A stretch of 49,989 nucleotides of DNA from Planctomycetota bacterium (GTDB lineage Bacteria; Planctomycetota; Planctomycetia; Gemmatales; Gemmataceae). How positions within the stretch are numbered: position 1 is the stretch's first letter; each line of letters opens with the position of its first letter. Location: the NCBI GenBank assembly GCA_029777335.1, contig JAKOSN010000066.1:1-49989 (forward strand), written 5' to 3'. Both the position numbers and the translations under genes were made by a program. Under the pieces are notes generated by a model that worked only from the letters and a program-made list of their open reading frames with translations, ran no database searches and was not told the origin of the DNA. Below are positions 39,786 to 48,316 of the stretch, piece after piece.

Positions 39786-40889
39786 ATGAGCACCTCTCCT
39801 CCCGCTCCGTATGTCGTTGGGCTCAAACCCTGGTTTCCTCCGCCTCTGGGGTGGTGGCGCTGGCTTACTGAACCGGTCGCCGCCGAACGCCTGGCCATCC
39901 TGCGCATTGCCATCGCCCTGCTTCTGTTGCTCGACATTGTCGGCACCTACATCCCCGACCATGCGCTCTACTTCGGAAAAGACAGCCTGGGCAGCCCCGA
40001 GTTGTTCAGCTGGGTGTTCAACCACAAACGTGGGCGTGGGAACTGGTCGCTGCTCGAAGACGTGGAGAGCCATGGTGTGATTCTCACCGCCATGGTGATC
40101 TGGGCCATTGCTACTTTTTCTCTCCTTGTTGGTGTTTTCAGTCGCTGGGCGGCCGCGGTCGCCTGGGTCATCGCCCTCTCGATTGCCAACATCAACACCT
40201 ACGTCGACAATGCCGGCGATCAGATCCGCACCATTGCTCTGTTCTACCTGATGCTCACCCCGTGCGGCGCTGCCTGGAGTTTCGATGCCTGGTTCTGGCG
40301 CCGGCACGGGATGCGCTACGATGTCGAGAAGGGATGGCGAATCCAGCCCCGCCCGTTGCTGGAGGCGCCGGCGCTCGTTCATCCCTGGGCGTTGCGCCTG
40401 TTGTTTGTGCAGATGGCCTGGATCTACTTTGGCAATGGGTTTTACAAGGCGTGTGGGGTGGACTGGCCAAAGGGAAACAGCCTCTACTATGTGCTTGGCG
40501 ATCTGACCTTGACGCGGGTTTCTTACGCCCAGTTTCCGCAACCGTACTGGCTCACGCGCGCCATTAGCTGGCTCGTGCTGGGGTGGGAGGTGTCCTTCCC
40601 GCTGCTGGTGAGCGTCCCCTGGCACTGGCTCGCCGACCAGGTCCAGCACCGCAAGTGGTTTGGCCTGCAGCACCTTCAGTATCTGTGGCGGTGGACACGC
40701 GAGATCACCCTGCTCTTTGGCGTGCTCTTTCACCTCGGCATCGGGCTGACGATGGAACTGGGCGGCTTTCCCTTCTACATGATCGTGTTGTATCTCCCCC
40801 TGCTGCCCTGGGAGCGCTGGGCCTGGCCTCAGCCGCAACCTCAGCCGGAAGAGTCCCCGGTGCTGGAACCGGTGCCCAGCGCAGTGTAG
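39786..40889 (+). CDS. HTTM-domain protein (vitamin K-dependent carboxylase-like membrane domain)
   Basis: 367 residues with several membrane helices. The N-terminal region ERLAILRIAIALLLLLDIVG, then YIPDHALYFGKD, matches HTTM (horizontally transferred transmembrane domain). Further helices include VILTAMVIWAIATFSLLVGV, IRTIALFYLMLTPCGAAWSF, and LRLLFVQMAWIYFGNGFYKA. The C-terminus is Pro/Gln-rich. HTTM includes the membrane part of gamma-glutamyl carboxylase, but bacterial members lack proof of that activity and often work with the neighbouring single-pass protein. The catalytic Lys of the human enzyme cannot be assigned here. Followed after 26 bases by an ECF sigma gene. Confidence 0.85.
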   Translation: MSTSPPAPYVVGLKPWFPPPLGWWRWLTEPVAAERLAILRIAIALLLLLDIVGTYIPDHALYFGKDSLGSPELFSWVFNHKRGRGNWSLLEDVESHGVILTAMVIWAIATFSLLVGVFSRWAAAVAWVIALSIANINTYVDNAGDQIRTIALFYLMLTPCGAAWSFDAWFWRRHGMRYDVEKGWRIQPRPLLEAPALVHPWALRLLFVQMAWIYFGNGFYKACGVDWPKGNSLYYVLGDLTLTRVSYAQFPQPYWLTRAISWLVLGWEVSFPLLVSVPWHWLADQVQHRKWFGLQHLQYLWRWTREITLLFGVLFHLGIGLTMELGGFPFYMIVLYLPLLPWERWAWPQPQPQPEESPVLEPVPSAV

Positions 40890-40915
40890 CCCTGGCTCTT
40901 CCTGGAGTGGCGCCC

Positions 40916-41512
40916 ATGACAGAGGACGATCTCTTTCGGAGCTTGCTCCAGCGCGTGCGCCAGGGAGATCAGGCGGCCGCCACGGATCTGGTGCGCCAGT
41001 TCGAGCCCGAGATTCGCCGGGCCGTGCGCATCCGGCTGACAGATCCCCGCCTGCGCCGGGTTCTTGATTCCATGGACATCTGTCAATCGGTGCTGGCCAA
41101 CTTCTTTCGCCGTGTGACTGCCGGAGAGTTCACCCTGGAACACCCGCAACAGTTGCTGCGCTTGCTGGTGTCGATGGCACGTAACAAGGTGCTCGATCAG
41201 GCGCGCCGGCAGCAGGCAGGACGGCGTGATCAGCGTAGAATCGAGACAGGCCTGGCGCCAGCGCTCGAAGATCTGCTCGACGATGCTCCCGGCCCCAGTC
41301 GGATCGTGGCGGGGCAGGATCTGCTCGAACAGGTGCGCCGGCTGCTGAGCGACGAGGAACGCGAACTGGCCGAGCAGCGTGCCCTGGGACGCGACTGGAA
41401 CGAGATCGGCGCCGCTCTGGGCGCGCACCCCGATACCCTGCGGAAAAAGCTGGGACGCGCCCTGATGCGCGTCCGCGCGCAACTTCACCTGGAGGAGAAT
41501 GCCGATGGCTGA
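40916..41512 (+). CDS. ECF-type sigma factor (planctomycete family)
   Basis: 198 residues from ATG 40916, with GGAG about 9 bases upstream; the open frame back to 40583 overlaps the HTTM gene and is rejected. Sigma region 2 reads DQAAATDLVRQFEPEIRRAV ... VLDSMDICQSVLANFFRR ... LVSMARNKVLDQARRQ. Region 4 reads SDEERELAEQRALGRDWNEI, then GAALGAHPDTLRKKLGRAL, a helix-turn-helix for the -35 element. No anti-sigma gene adjoins; instead a Ser/Thr kinase gene overlaps its end. In planctomycetes such ECF groups are thought to be controlled by the partner kinase rather than by an anti-sigma factor. Confidence 0.9.
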   Translation: MTEDDLFRSLLQRVRQGDQAAATDLVRQFEPEIRRAVRIRLTDPRLRRVLDSMDICQSVLANFFRRVTAGEFTLEHPQQLLRLLVSMARNKVLDQARRQQAGRRDQRRIETGLAPALEDLLDDAPGPSRIVAGQDLLEQVRRLLSDEERELAEQRALGRDWNEIGAALGAHPDTLRKKLGRALMRVRAQLHLEENADG

Positions 41513-43313
41513 ACCGCATTCCCTGAGCGCTCGTGCCTCGATGCTCCGCGCCGATCAGCTGGAGCGCTGGCAGCGTGGCGACCGGATCCGGGTCGAAGAT
41601 TATCTGCACCGCGAACCCTGGTTGTCCACCGAACCCGAGGCACTCCTCGATCTGATCTATGCCGAGGTCGTCTATCGCGAAGAACAGGGGGAGGAGATCC
41701 ACCCCGAGGAGTATCTGCAGCGTTTTCCGCAGTTCGCCGAATCGCTGCGACGTCAGTTCGCCGTGCACGCCGCACTGGCGACCCCTTCGCTCCTTGCCGA
41801 CGAGGACGCCCCCTCCACCTCGGCCGTGCGTGGCGATCGAACGCTTCCGGCCACCCTCGGGATCGAGGCGGGAACGACCGCCACCCCGCCGGTGCGCATC
41901 ATCGGCGCTTACGAGATCCTGGAAGAACTGGGAAGAGGCGGAATGGGCGTGGTGTACAAGGGCCGTCATCGACTGCTTCCGGATCGCCTGGCGGCCATCA
42001 AGGTGATTCGCAGTGGCGAGGCAACCGCCGACCAGCACACGCGTTTTCGCTTCGAGGTTGAGACGGCGGTGCGCCTGCAGCATCGCGGCATTGTCACCCT
42101 GTACGATCTGGGATTGCACGAGGAGCCCGGTCAGCCCGCCATCCCGTACGTGGCGATGGAGTACATCGCCGGAGGGACGCTGGCGCAGAAGATCGCAGGC
42201 ACTCCACTGCCCGCGCGCGAGGCGGCCACCCTCCTCCTCCCCGTCGCGGAAGCGGTGCAATTTGCCCACGACCAGGGTGTCATCCATCGGGATCTGAAAC
42301 CGGCGAACATTCTGCTCAGTTCGGAGAACGAGGGGGCAGAGGTGAGCCCGCGCATCAGCGACTTCGGCCTGGCCAGACGATTGCATGCGGATCACGGGCA
42401 AACCCAGACGGGAGCGATCCTGGGTACGCCGAGCTACATGCCGCCCGAACAGGCGCGCGGGGAAAATACCAGGCTTGGACCGCCCGCCGACATCTATGCG
42501 CTGGGCGCGATCCTGTACGAGATGCTCACCGGTCGCCCCCCCTTCAAGGCCGAAAGCGTGATGGCGACGTTGCAGCAGGTGGTGAGCGCCGATCCCGTCC
42601 CGCCGCGTCAGTTGCAGATGAACGTGCCACGCGACCTGGAAATTATCTGTCTGAAATGTCTGCAGAAAGAACCAACCCGCCGTTATCCCAGTGCCGCGGC
42701 GCTGGCCGACGATCTGCGTCTCTTCCTCGCGGGCCAGCCGATCAAGGCGCGGCCGGCGTCGCTCTTCGAACGGTCGTTGGTGTGGGTGAAACGACGGCCC
42801 GCGACGGCGGCTCTGCTCAGCAGTGGCGTGGTCGCCGTGCTCGTGTTGCTCGGCGTGTGGTGGCACTTCACCGCGCAGTTGCAGACGGAAAAACAGGCGG
42901 TCCAGAACGAACGGGACGCTGCCCAGCGCGAACGCGATGCTGCGCAACGCGAACGAAAGCGCACAGAGGCGATGCTCGAGATGGCCCTGGGAGCCGTTCG
43001 CCGCCACGCCGAGCAGGTGAGTTTTGGCAAGAGCGAGGATCTCCGCACCAACAACCCCGGCGGGGTGCTCTTTGAACTGGCCTGTGTGTATGCGCAGGAG
43101 GCGGTCTCCGCGCGCAAGGATTCGACGCTGAGCGACTCACAGCGAACGCGCCTGGCCGATCAGTACACCCTCAGCGCCCTGGGCCTGCTGCGCGACACCC
43201 AGAAACTGGGCTACTTTCAGCGCGAGCATAACCGCAAACGCCTGCAAACGGAGCCGCGTCTCGCCCCCCTGCGCGACGATCCCCGTTTCAAGAGCCTGCT
43301 CACCACGTTGTGA
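41505..43313 (+). CDS. Ser/Thr protein kinase, transmembrane, coupled to the ECF sigma factor
   Basis: 602 residues from ATG 41505, seven bases after GGAGGAG and overlapping the sigma stop by 8 bases; the ATG at 41499 is too close to the ribosome site. The first 130 residues form a helical region seen in planctomycete kinases (VEDYLHREPWLSTEPEALLD ... EYLQRFPQFAE). The kinase domain (about 136-400) has Gly-rich loop GRGGMGVVYKG, Lys166, HRDLKPAN with Asp263, Asp286 in DFGLA, and SYMPPEQARG. One membrane helix (LLSSGVVAVLVLLGVWWHF, about 445-463) is followed by a coiled charged stretch and a short C-terminal domain of about 110 residues. There is no WD40 or PASTA sensor. Probably phosphorylates the sigma factor or a partner. 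Confidence 0.92.
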   Translation: MAEPHSLSARASMLRADQLERWQRGDRIRVEDYLHREPWLSTEPEALLDLIYAEVVYREEQGEEIHPEEYLQRFPQFAESLRRQFAVHAALATPSLLADEDAPSTSAVRGDRTLPATLGIEAGTTATPPVRIIGAYEILEELGRGGMGVVYKGRHRLLPDRLAAIKVIRSGEATADQHTRFRFEVETAVRLQHRGIVTLYDLGLHEEPGQPAIPYVAMEYIAGGTLAQKIAGTPLPAREAATLLLPVAEAVQFAHDQGVIHRDLKPANILLSSENEGAEVSPRISDFGLARRLHADHGQTQTGAILGTPSYMPPEQARGENTRLGPPADIYALGAILYEMLTGRPPFKAESVMATLQQVVSADPVPPRQLQMNVPRDLEIICLKCLQKEPTRRYPSAAALADDLRLFLAGQPIKARPASLFERSLVWVKRRPATAALLSSGVVAVLVLLGVWWHFTAQLQTEKQAVQNERDAAQRERDAAQRERKRTEAMLEMALGAVRRHAEQVSFGKSEDLRTNNPGGVLFELACVYAQEAVSARKDSTLSDSQRTRLADQYTLSALGLLRDTQKLGYFQREHNRKRLQTEPRLAPLRDDPRFKSLLTTL

Positions 43314-43314
43314 G

Positions 43315-44409
43315 TCACGGCGTGACGGGCGCGACTCGGCGAATTCGGTTATTATTGCTATCCGCAATGTAGATGGTGCCATCCGCGGCGATCACACAGC
43401 CATGCGGGCGATCCAATCCCGCTTGCAGCGCCGGTCCACCATCGCCCCCGGCGCCCTTCTGTCCGCCCGCAACCGTGGTCACCTTCCCCATCTTTGCATC
43501 GATGCGCCGGATCGAGTGATTCTCCGTATCAACCACAAAGACATTCCCCTTGTCATCGCAGCGAATCGCCTTGGGACCATTGAACGTCGCCTTCGCTCCG
43601 GGTCCATCGGCGTGTCCCTTGGCTCCGGTGCCGGCGAAAGAGGTAATCGTTCCCTGGGCATTGATGCGCCGAATGGCGTTGCCGCGCCGTTCGCAAACAA
43701 AGATATTTCCCTGGTTATCCACACACACGGCGCGCGCCTCGACGAGGGTCGCCCTGTTGGCTGGTCCGCCGTCGCCAATCATGGTCCGGTCAAAGGGCCC
43801 CTTGCGTGGTCCGATGCCGGCCACCGTCGTGATGATTCCAGTTTTCAGATCCAGACGTCGCACGCGCCAGTCCGCGACGTCGGCGATCAGCAGGCCACCC
43901 TTGCCATCGAGACAGCAATCGTTCGGCTCGCGCAGCTGGGCCTTCACTCCGGGTCCACCATCCCCGCTGAATCCCGGCTTTCCCGTGCCCGCGATCGTGG
44001 TAACAATCCCCGTCTTGCCATCCACACGCCGAAGCGCGGCATTCAACCGATCGACGATGTAGAGATTCTCTTGCTCGTCCGCCACCACCGCATAAGGTTC
44101 ATTAAAGGTCGCCTTGATCGCTGGTCCGCCATCGCCGCTGTAGCCTTTCTTGCCGCTCCCCGCGACGGTGCGAATCACGCCGGTGACGAGATCGACCTTG
44201 CGAATGCAGTGATTGCCGGCCTCGGCGACGTAAAGATTCTTCCCACTGCGATCAAGTTCACAATGAAAGGGCTGATCGAGCAAGGCCGCTCTCGCCTTGC
44301 CGCCATCGCCCGCGTAGCCTTTTTTGCCGGTGCCGACGAGGGTATCCATCGTCGGCACCCTGGCCTGCAGGAGAGCGAAACTGAGCGAAAGAAACAGGAG
44401 CGAAGCCAT
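43315..44409 (-). CDS. NHL-repeat beta-propeller, exported
   Basis: 364 residues from ATG 44409 (GGAGG 6 bases upstream). The N-terminus MASLLFLSLSFALLQARVPT is a signal peptide. The rest is six NHL-type units, each with a Gly-rich turn (GTGKKGYAGDGGKARAA, GSGKKGYSGDGGPAIKA, GTGKPGFSGDGGPGVKA, GPRKGPFDRTMIGDGGPANR) and a line such as ENLYIVDRLNAALRRVD. This is the common planctomycete propeller form with no attached catalytic domain. Likely periplasmic ligand or protein binding; substrate unknown. It converges tail-to-tail with the kinase gene, with almost no gap. Confidence 0.88.
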   Translation of the reverse strand: MASLLFLSLSFALLQARVPTMDTLVGTGKKGYAGDGGKARAALLDQPFHCELDRSGKNLYVAEAGNHCIRKVDLVTGVIRTVAGSGKKGYSGDGGPAIKATFNEPYAVVADEQENLYIVDRLNAALRRVDGKTGIVTTIAGTGKPGFSGDGGPGVKAQLREPNDCCLDGKGGLLIADVADWRVRRLDLKTGIITTVAGIGPRKGPFDRTMIGDGGPANRATLVEARAVCVDNQGNIFVCERRGNAIRRINAQGTITSFAGTGAKGHADGPGAKATFNGPKAIRCDDKGNVFVVDTENHSIRRIDAKMGKVTTVAGGQKGAGGDGGPALQAGLDRPHGCVIAADGTIYIADSNNNRIRRVAPVTP

Positions 44410-44564
44410 CGGCGCCCTCCGGGCTGGGTAACAATCAGAGCGTGAATGAAAGCGAGGATAACATGCGAAATTCGGCTCGTGGGAACAAGAGGCACCTGCT
44501 CGTTGGTGAATGGCGCCGTGGCATCGCATCCTCGTGAGCCCCCGCATGCGATTCCATCTTCTGT

Positions 44565-45205
44565 CTATGGGAGGGATTTCACGACGGCGATTGTGTCCGC
44601 CTCAAACTGGGCGAAGGCTGGCAACTGCCGTAAGGGAGAGAAGTCATCGATGAGGTCACTGACGCGCGCCCGTCGCCAGGAGAGTTCTCCTTGAAACTGA
44701 TGCCGTCGCCGCCCTGTCTTTTCGGACGCATCAAGAAGCAATTGGTTCAGCACCTCCTTGGGGTCGGGAGCGTTTCCAGTCGCCTGAGAGGCGGAAGTTT
44801 GATCGTTGCCCTTGAATTGGGGTTGTCGGCAGCGCGATGAAGTGCACCGGCATCGTGCAAGAGCCACGCTTCGGTCATGCGGACCGGCACAGCGCACACA
44901 TAAGGGATTTGATGATTGTTCATGGCCTGAAGAATCTCGCTCCGCCGTTGCTGAATGACGGCAGGATTGTTCGATTCAGCGTCACGATGAACAAAGAGGA
45001 GACCGCAGGGATAATGCTGCAAGGCAGCCGCGATCTTGCCAGCAAGTCCAGGCTCCTTGTCGAACCGGCGCAAATCGGCCCATTGCGGAGCGATGTCTCG
45101 GGCGACAAGTTCTGCCTGCTGCTGGAGGAGCCACGTGATGATCGGCAGGAGGGCGCGATCACTCGAGCCGTCCGTGACCAGCGTGTACCTCAGCGGCGTT
45201 GCCAT
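44565..45205 (-). pseudogene. TOPRIM-like (DUF4276/RloB-type) partner of the AAA ATPase, with a frameshift
   Basis: The first 147 residues come from frame 45205-44747 and the last 66 from a second frame ending at 44565. The joint lies at 44765-44766, where one base appears missing: reading CTC CC then GAC gives the smooth sequence RRLETLPDPKEVLNQLL, whereas frame 0 goes TLPTPRRC-stop. A repaired product is about 213 residues. Motifs resembling a TOPRIM fold are TDGSSD (11-16), LLFVHRDAE (69-77) and VRMTEAWLL (108-116). It begins inside the AAA gene (47-base overlap) with GAGGGGGG upstream, so translation is coupled. ATPase/TOPRIM pairs are known in phage defence (for example PARIS) and in OLD-type nucleases. 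If the frameshift is real, the system is dead; it may also be a sequencing error. Confidence 0.6.
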
Positions 45206-46598
45206 TGCCCCCCTCGTGGTAAGTCATGGGCAGCCAGCCATCGGCCGCCACTCCCAGATAGGCAACCCGTTCTCCCGGAGCGAGGGTGGCCTGGCCTTTG
45301 GAATGTAGAGCACGCCAGCTCCCTGGAGGTACGCGGATACTTGCCACTCGCCCCTTGTGACCTGCGCGCACGATCCAGGCATCCGCCAGATACACAAGAT
45401 CGGCGCTCTCGATGGTTTTCACCACTCCCGGCGAATGGGTGTTGACTACCACCTGACGCAGCGGATTGTCTGGCCCGAGGGCAAAGTCGGGGTCCACGGC
45501 GATGCCCTTGAGCAGATCGATCATCGCTGGAATGCGTTGAGGATGGATGCCGTTCTCAGGTTCTTCCAGACAGATCATCCCCCGTGCTTCCGGGACGAGG
45601 CGCAGAACCGCCAGGACGAGAAAGCGCAAGGTGCCATCCGAAAGCGCCCTTGCGGGATGAAAGACGCCGTCGCGCCCACACACTTCCACGGTCCACGTTT
45701 CAGAGCGCTCATCTGGTCTGAGCCGCACCTCGCGGACATCGTCCAGCAACTGCGCTAACTGGTTGGCGATCTCGGCGCATGTTCGACCAGGCCGATCCTC
45801 AGACTTCTGTAACTGGTGGATCGCCGCTGGCACATTGCCGCCGCGTGAATCAATCAGGCGCGGTCCGCGAAACGACGAGGGAGCGCGCATGGCGGAGGGT
45901 TCCAGCAGCAACGTCTTCCACGCTTCCATCTCGCGATTGACTGCCAGGATGGTTGGAAATTCGCTTGAGGCGACGCCGCCGAGAACAGTGCGGAGCGAAC
46001 TGAACGCAGGCAGTTTGCGTCCTCCATGCCCCTCCTGATGGACGGTGATCTCCACACTCTCGGCGGTGGTCTGTGTGGAGATAAAAGGCTTGGTGCGCCG
46101 GCCAACGATCGCGCTCTCCCGGAACTCCTTTGCGATCTTGAATCCGAGCGAGCGGCGTGCCTCCAGAATGGGGATAGGAAGCAGGGACTCGTGAGTGAGT
46201 TTCAGACGCGAGAGGCCGTCCTTTTCTTCAAGGATAAAAGCGATCTCATAACGTAACGAAGAGATGGCCGCCTCCGCCTGTGCGCCAAAATCATCCTCGG
46301 CCTTGCGTTCGACGAGCAAATCCGCAGCGAAGCGCATCTCGGGAGCACGAAAGCCACCAAAGGTTGTGAACAGCGACGCCGGATCCGGAGATTGGCCTTC
46401 GCTCTCGCGCACCTTCTGCACCGCTTCCATGAGGGGATGACGGGCCAGCAGATGGAGAAAACGGATCGCATCGAAGAGATTCGACTTGCCGACCCCATTG
46501 GCCCCGACAAAACAGGTGAACGGCCCGAAGTGAACTTCCACATCGAGCAGGTTCTTGAAGCCCTGGACTCGCAACCGGGTCAGCACGCCACGCCCCAT
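45159..46598 (-). CDS. AAA/ABC-type ATPase of the OLD/RecF-like class
   Basis: 479 residues from ATG 46598. It is an SMC-like ATPase with an inserted helical middle: Walker A VGANGVGKSN (31-40), signature ALSDGTLRF (318-326), Walker B GMICLEEPENGIHP (340-353), and switch His388 in VVVNTHSPGVV. The beginning RLRVQGFKNLLDVEVHFGPF (9-28) is typical of RecF/OLD-family ATPases. Unlike OLD it has no TOPRIM domain of its own; the 44565-45205 protein may supply it. It lies 99 bases downstream of nfo on the same strand. Such pairs act in defence or DNA repair; the actual role is unknown. Confidence 0.85.
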   Translation of the reverse strand: MGRGVLTRLRVQGFKNLLDVEVHFGPFTCFVGANGVGKSNLFDAIRFLHLLARHPLMEAVQKVRESEGQSPDPASLFTTFGGFRAPEMRFAADLLVERKAEDDFGAQAEAAISSLRYEIAFILEEKDGLSRLKLTHESLLPIPILEARRSLGFKIAKEFRESAIVGRRTKPFISTQTTAESVEITVHQEGHGGRKLPAFSSLRTVLGGVASSEFPTILAVNREMEAWKTLLLEPSAMRAPSSFRGPRLIDSRGGNVPAAIHQLQKSEDRPGRTCAEIANQLAQLLDDVREVRLRPDERSETWTVEVCGRDGVFHPARALSDGTLRFLVLAVLRLVPEARGMICLEEPENGIHPQRIPAMIDLLKGIAVDPDFALGPDNPLRQVVVNTHSPGVVKTIESADLVYLADAWIVRAGHKGRVASIRVPPGSWRALHSKGQATLAPGERVAYLGVAADGWLPMTYHEGGNGNAAEVHAGHGRLE

Positions 46599-46697
46599 CT
46601 ATCCTGGGAGAAAAGGACCGTCTCGCTCTCGAATACTCCTGCCATTCTACCACCTCGCTGGACTCCTACCCCAGAGGACCTCCCTCGACTTTCACCC

Positions 46698-47573
46698 TCA
46701 CTTCTTCTTTTTCCCTGTGCTGCCGATGAGGCTGCGCAAAGTGGCCAGGTTCACGCGGTCCATGTCGTCGTTGTCGCCGTCTTCTTTCGGCGTTTCCAGC
46801 ACCATCGGCAAATCCTTGAATCGGGGATCGTTCAGCAGCAGACGGAACGGCTCCAGCCCCAGGGTGCCCTTGCCAATGTGCGCATGGCGATCCACATGAC
46901 TCCCCTTGGGCGTGGCGCTATCGTTGACGTGAAACGCCAGCAAACGCTCCAGGCCAATCAGGTGATCGAACTCCGCAAACGTGGCCTCGTACTCCTCCTT
47001 GGGTGCTAACGCATAGCCCGCGGCGAAGGCATGGCAGGTGTCGAAACAGACGCCCACGCGCTCCGGGGCCTCGACCAGTTCCAGAATCCGTGCAATCTGC
47101 TCGAACTTCGAGGCGAGATACGTTCCCTGCCCGGCGGTGTTTTCCACCAGAATCTTGCACTGGTAGCCGGGACAACGGCGATGCACCTCATCAAAGGCGC
47201 CTGCAACGCGCTTCAACCCCGTCTCGACATCGGTGGTCCCGTACGCGCCCGGATGGGTGACGAGAAAACTGGCCCCGATGCGCTCCGCCCGTTGCAGCTC
47301 GACGACAAAGGCCTCCACCGATTTGCGATAAAGGGTATCGTCTGGAGAGGCCATGTTGATCAGGTACGAGTCGTGCACCATCGGATAGCGCAGCCCGCTC
47401 TTGCGCAGGGTCTGCCGGAAGAGTGCCACTTCCTCGTCGGGCAGTTCGCGCGCCTTCCACTGGCTGGCGACCTTGGTGAAAAGTTGCACCGTCTCGCACC
47501 CCAGCGCCATCGCCTCTTCCAGCGCGTTGGGTAGACCTCCCTTGATCGAGGTGTGACATCCGAAAAGTGGCAT
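46698..47573 (-). CDS. nfo: Endonuclease IV (AP endonuclease)
   Basis: 291 residues. It cuts DNA 5' of abasic sites in base-excision repair. ATG 47573 has GAGGAA upstream. The TIM-barrel metal ligands are readable: FGCHTSIKGG (His7), MVHDSYLINMA (His about 66), THPGAYG (His about 106), ILVENTAGQG (Glu about 142), GVCFDTCHAFAAGY (Asp and His about 176-179), FHVNDSATPKGSHVDRHAHIGKG (His about 213, and Asp/His), and LETPKEDG (Glu about 262). Length fits the family (about 280-300). Possible first gene of a leftward group with the AAA and TOPRIM-like genes. Cytoplasmic. Confidence 0.96.
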   Translation of the reverse strand: MPLFGCHTSIKGGLPNALEEAMALGCETVQLFTKVASQWKARELPDEEVALFRQTLRKSGLRYPMVHDSYLINMASPDDTLYRKSVEAFVVELQRAERIGASFLVTHPGAYGTTDVETGLKRVAGAFDEVHRRCPGYQCKILVENTAGQGTYLASKFEQIARILELVEAPERVGVCFDTCHAFAAGYALAPKEEYEATFAEFDHLIGLERLLAFHVNDSATPKGSHVDRHAHIGKGTLGLEPFRLLLNDPRFKDLPMVLETPKEDGDNDDMDRVNLATLRSLIGSTGKKKK

Positions 47574-47782
47574 GAGTTCCTCGTGCGTTGGATGGGATTG
47601 GCAGCACTGCGGCGAGGCGATTCCTGGGTGCGCTCGCCCTTGCCGCCGAGGTCAAGGGTAACGGCTGGCGCAGGGATGAGCAAGAACAATGACGGCGGCA
47701 CGGTTGACGTTGGGCCCCCCGGCGTCTATCGTGTCGCCAGAGACTCTGACTGCCCTCGTCGTTGTGCCAGGAGGAATCCGGC

Positions 47783-48235
47783 GTGGACCTGCCGTTGTGG
47801 TTGAGCAATCTCTTCGCGGTTCTGTTGCATCTTCTCCCCGGCGGACTGTGGATGGCCTTCTGGCTGTGGGCGGTCAACTGGAAGAAGACGTGGAAAGTCC
47901 TCGCCGAAGGCGGCTGGGCGCCGGTGCTGCTCCTCATGTACCTGAGCGCGCTGGTGTGGTCGCGCATCGCTCCGAGCGAATGCACCTGCCTGGGCTTTGT
48001 CACGCTCCCCAACTTCTGGTGGCAGATGGGCTCGGTCAGTGCCCTGGCCGCCGTCGCCCTCTTCTCCGGCTGGCTCCAGGGCGTGATTCACTTCACCCCC
48101 CTCGAAGTCAACTTTGAGCCCCCCGCGCACGAACACGGGCACGACGCACATGGGCACGGCCACCATGCGCACGACCACCAGGACCACGGGCACGAAAGCC
48201 ATCACGAGGATCATGCTCAGCACGGGCATCACTGA
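47783..48235 (+). CDS. Small membrane protein with His-rich C-terminus
   Basis: 150 residues from GTG 47783, with AGGAGGA about 7 bases upstream; the frame is open to 47762. Three membrane helices are seen (about residues 8-32 LFAVLLHLLPGGLWMAFWLW; 44-62 VLLLMYLSALVWSRIA; 80-103 SVSALAAVALFSGWLQGVI). A short loop holds SECTCLGF. The last 36 or so residues are mostly His with Glu/Asp/Gly/Ala (HEHGHDAHGHGHHAHDHQD and beyond), a probable metal-binding tail for Zn, Ni, Co or Cu. Family not recognised. It is followed by the amidohydrolase on the same strand, which may use the metal; that link is inference. Confidence 0.72.
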   Translation: MDLPLWLSNLFAVLLHLLPGGLWMAFWLWAVNWKKTWKVLAEGGWAPVLLLMYLSALVWSRIAPSECTCLGFVTLPNFWWQMGSVSALAAVALFSGWLQGVIHFTPLEVNFEPPAHEHGHDAHGHGHHAHDHQDHGHESHHEDHAQHGHH

Positions 48236-48316
48236 GCGCGGGTGAAACCCAACGCGGCAAGGCGGGGTATCCCCGCCTGAAACACTCTTCTCTCCCTTCA
48301 GCCGCGAGGAAGCACC

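Noticed and set aside
38742..40838. Leftward 698-codon ORF across the HTTM pair
   Set aside because: Spans two rightward genes with membrane helices and family motifs; composition is that of a shadow frame.
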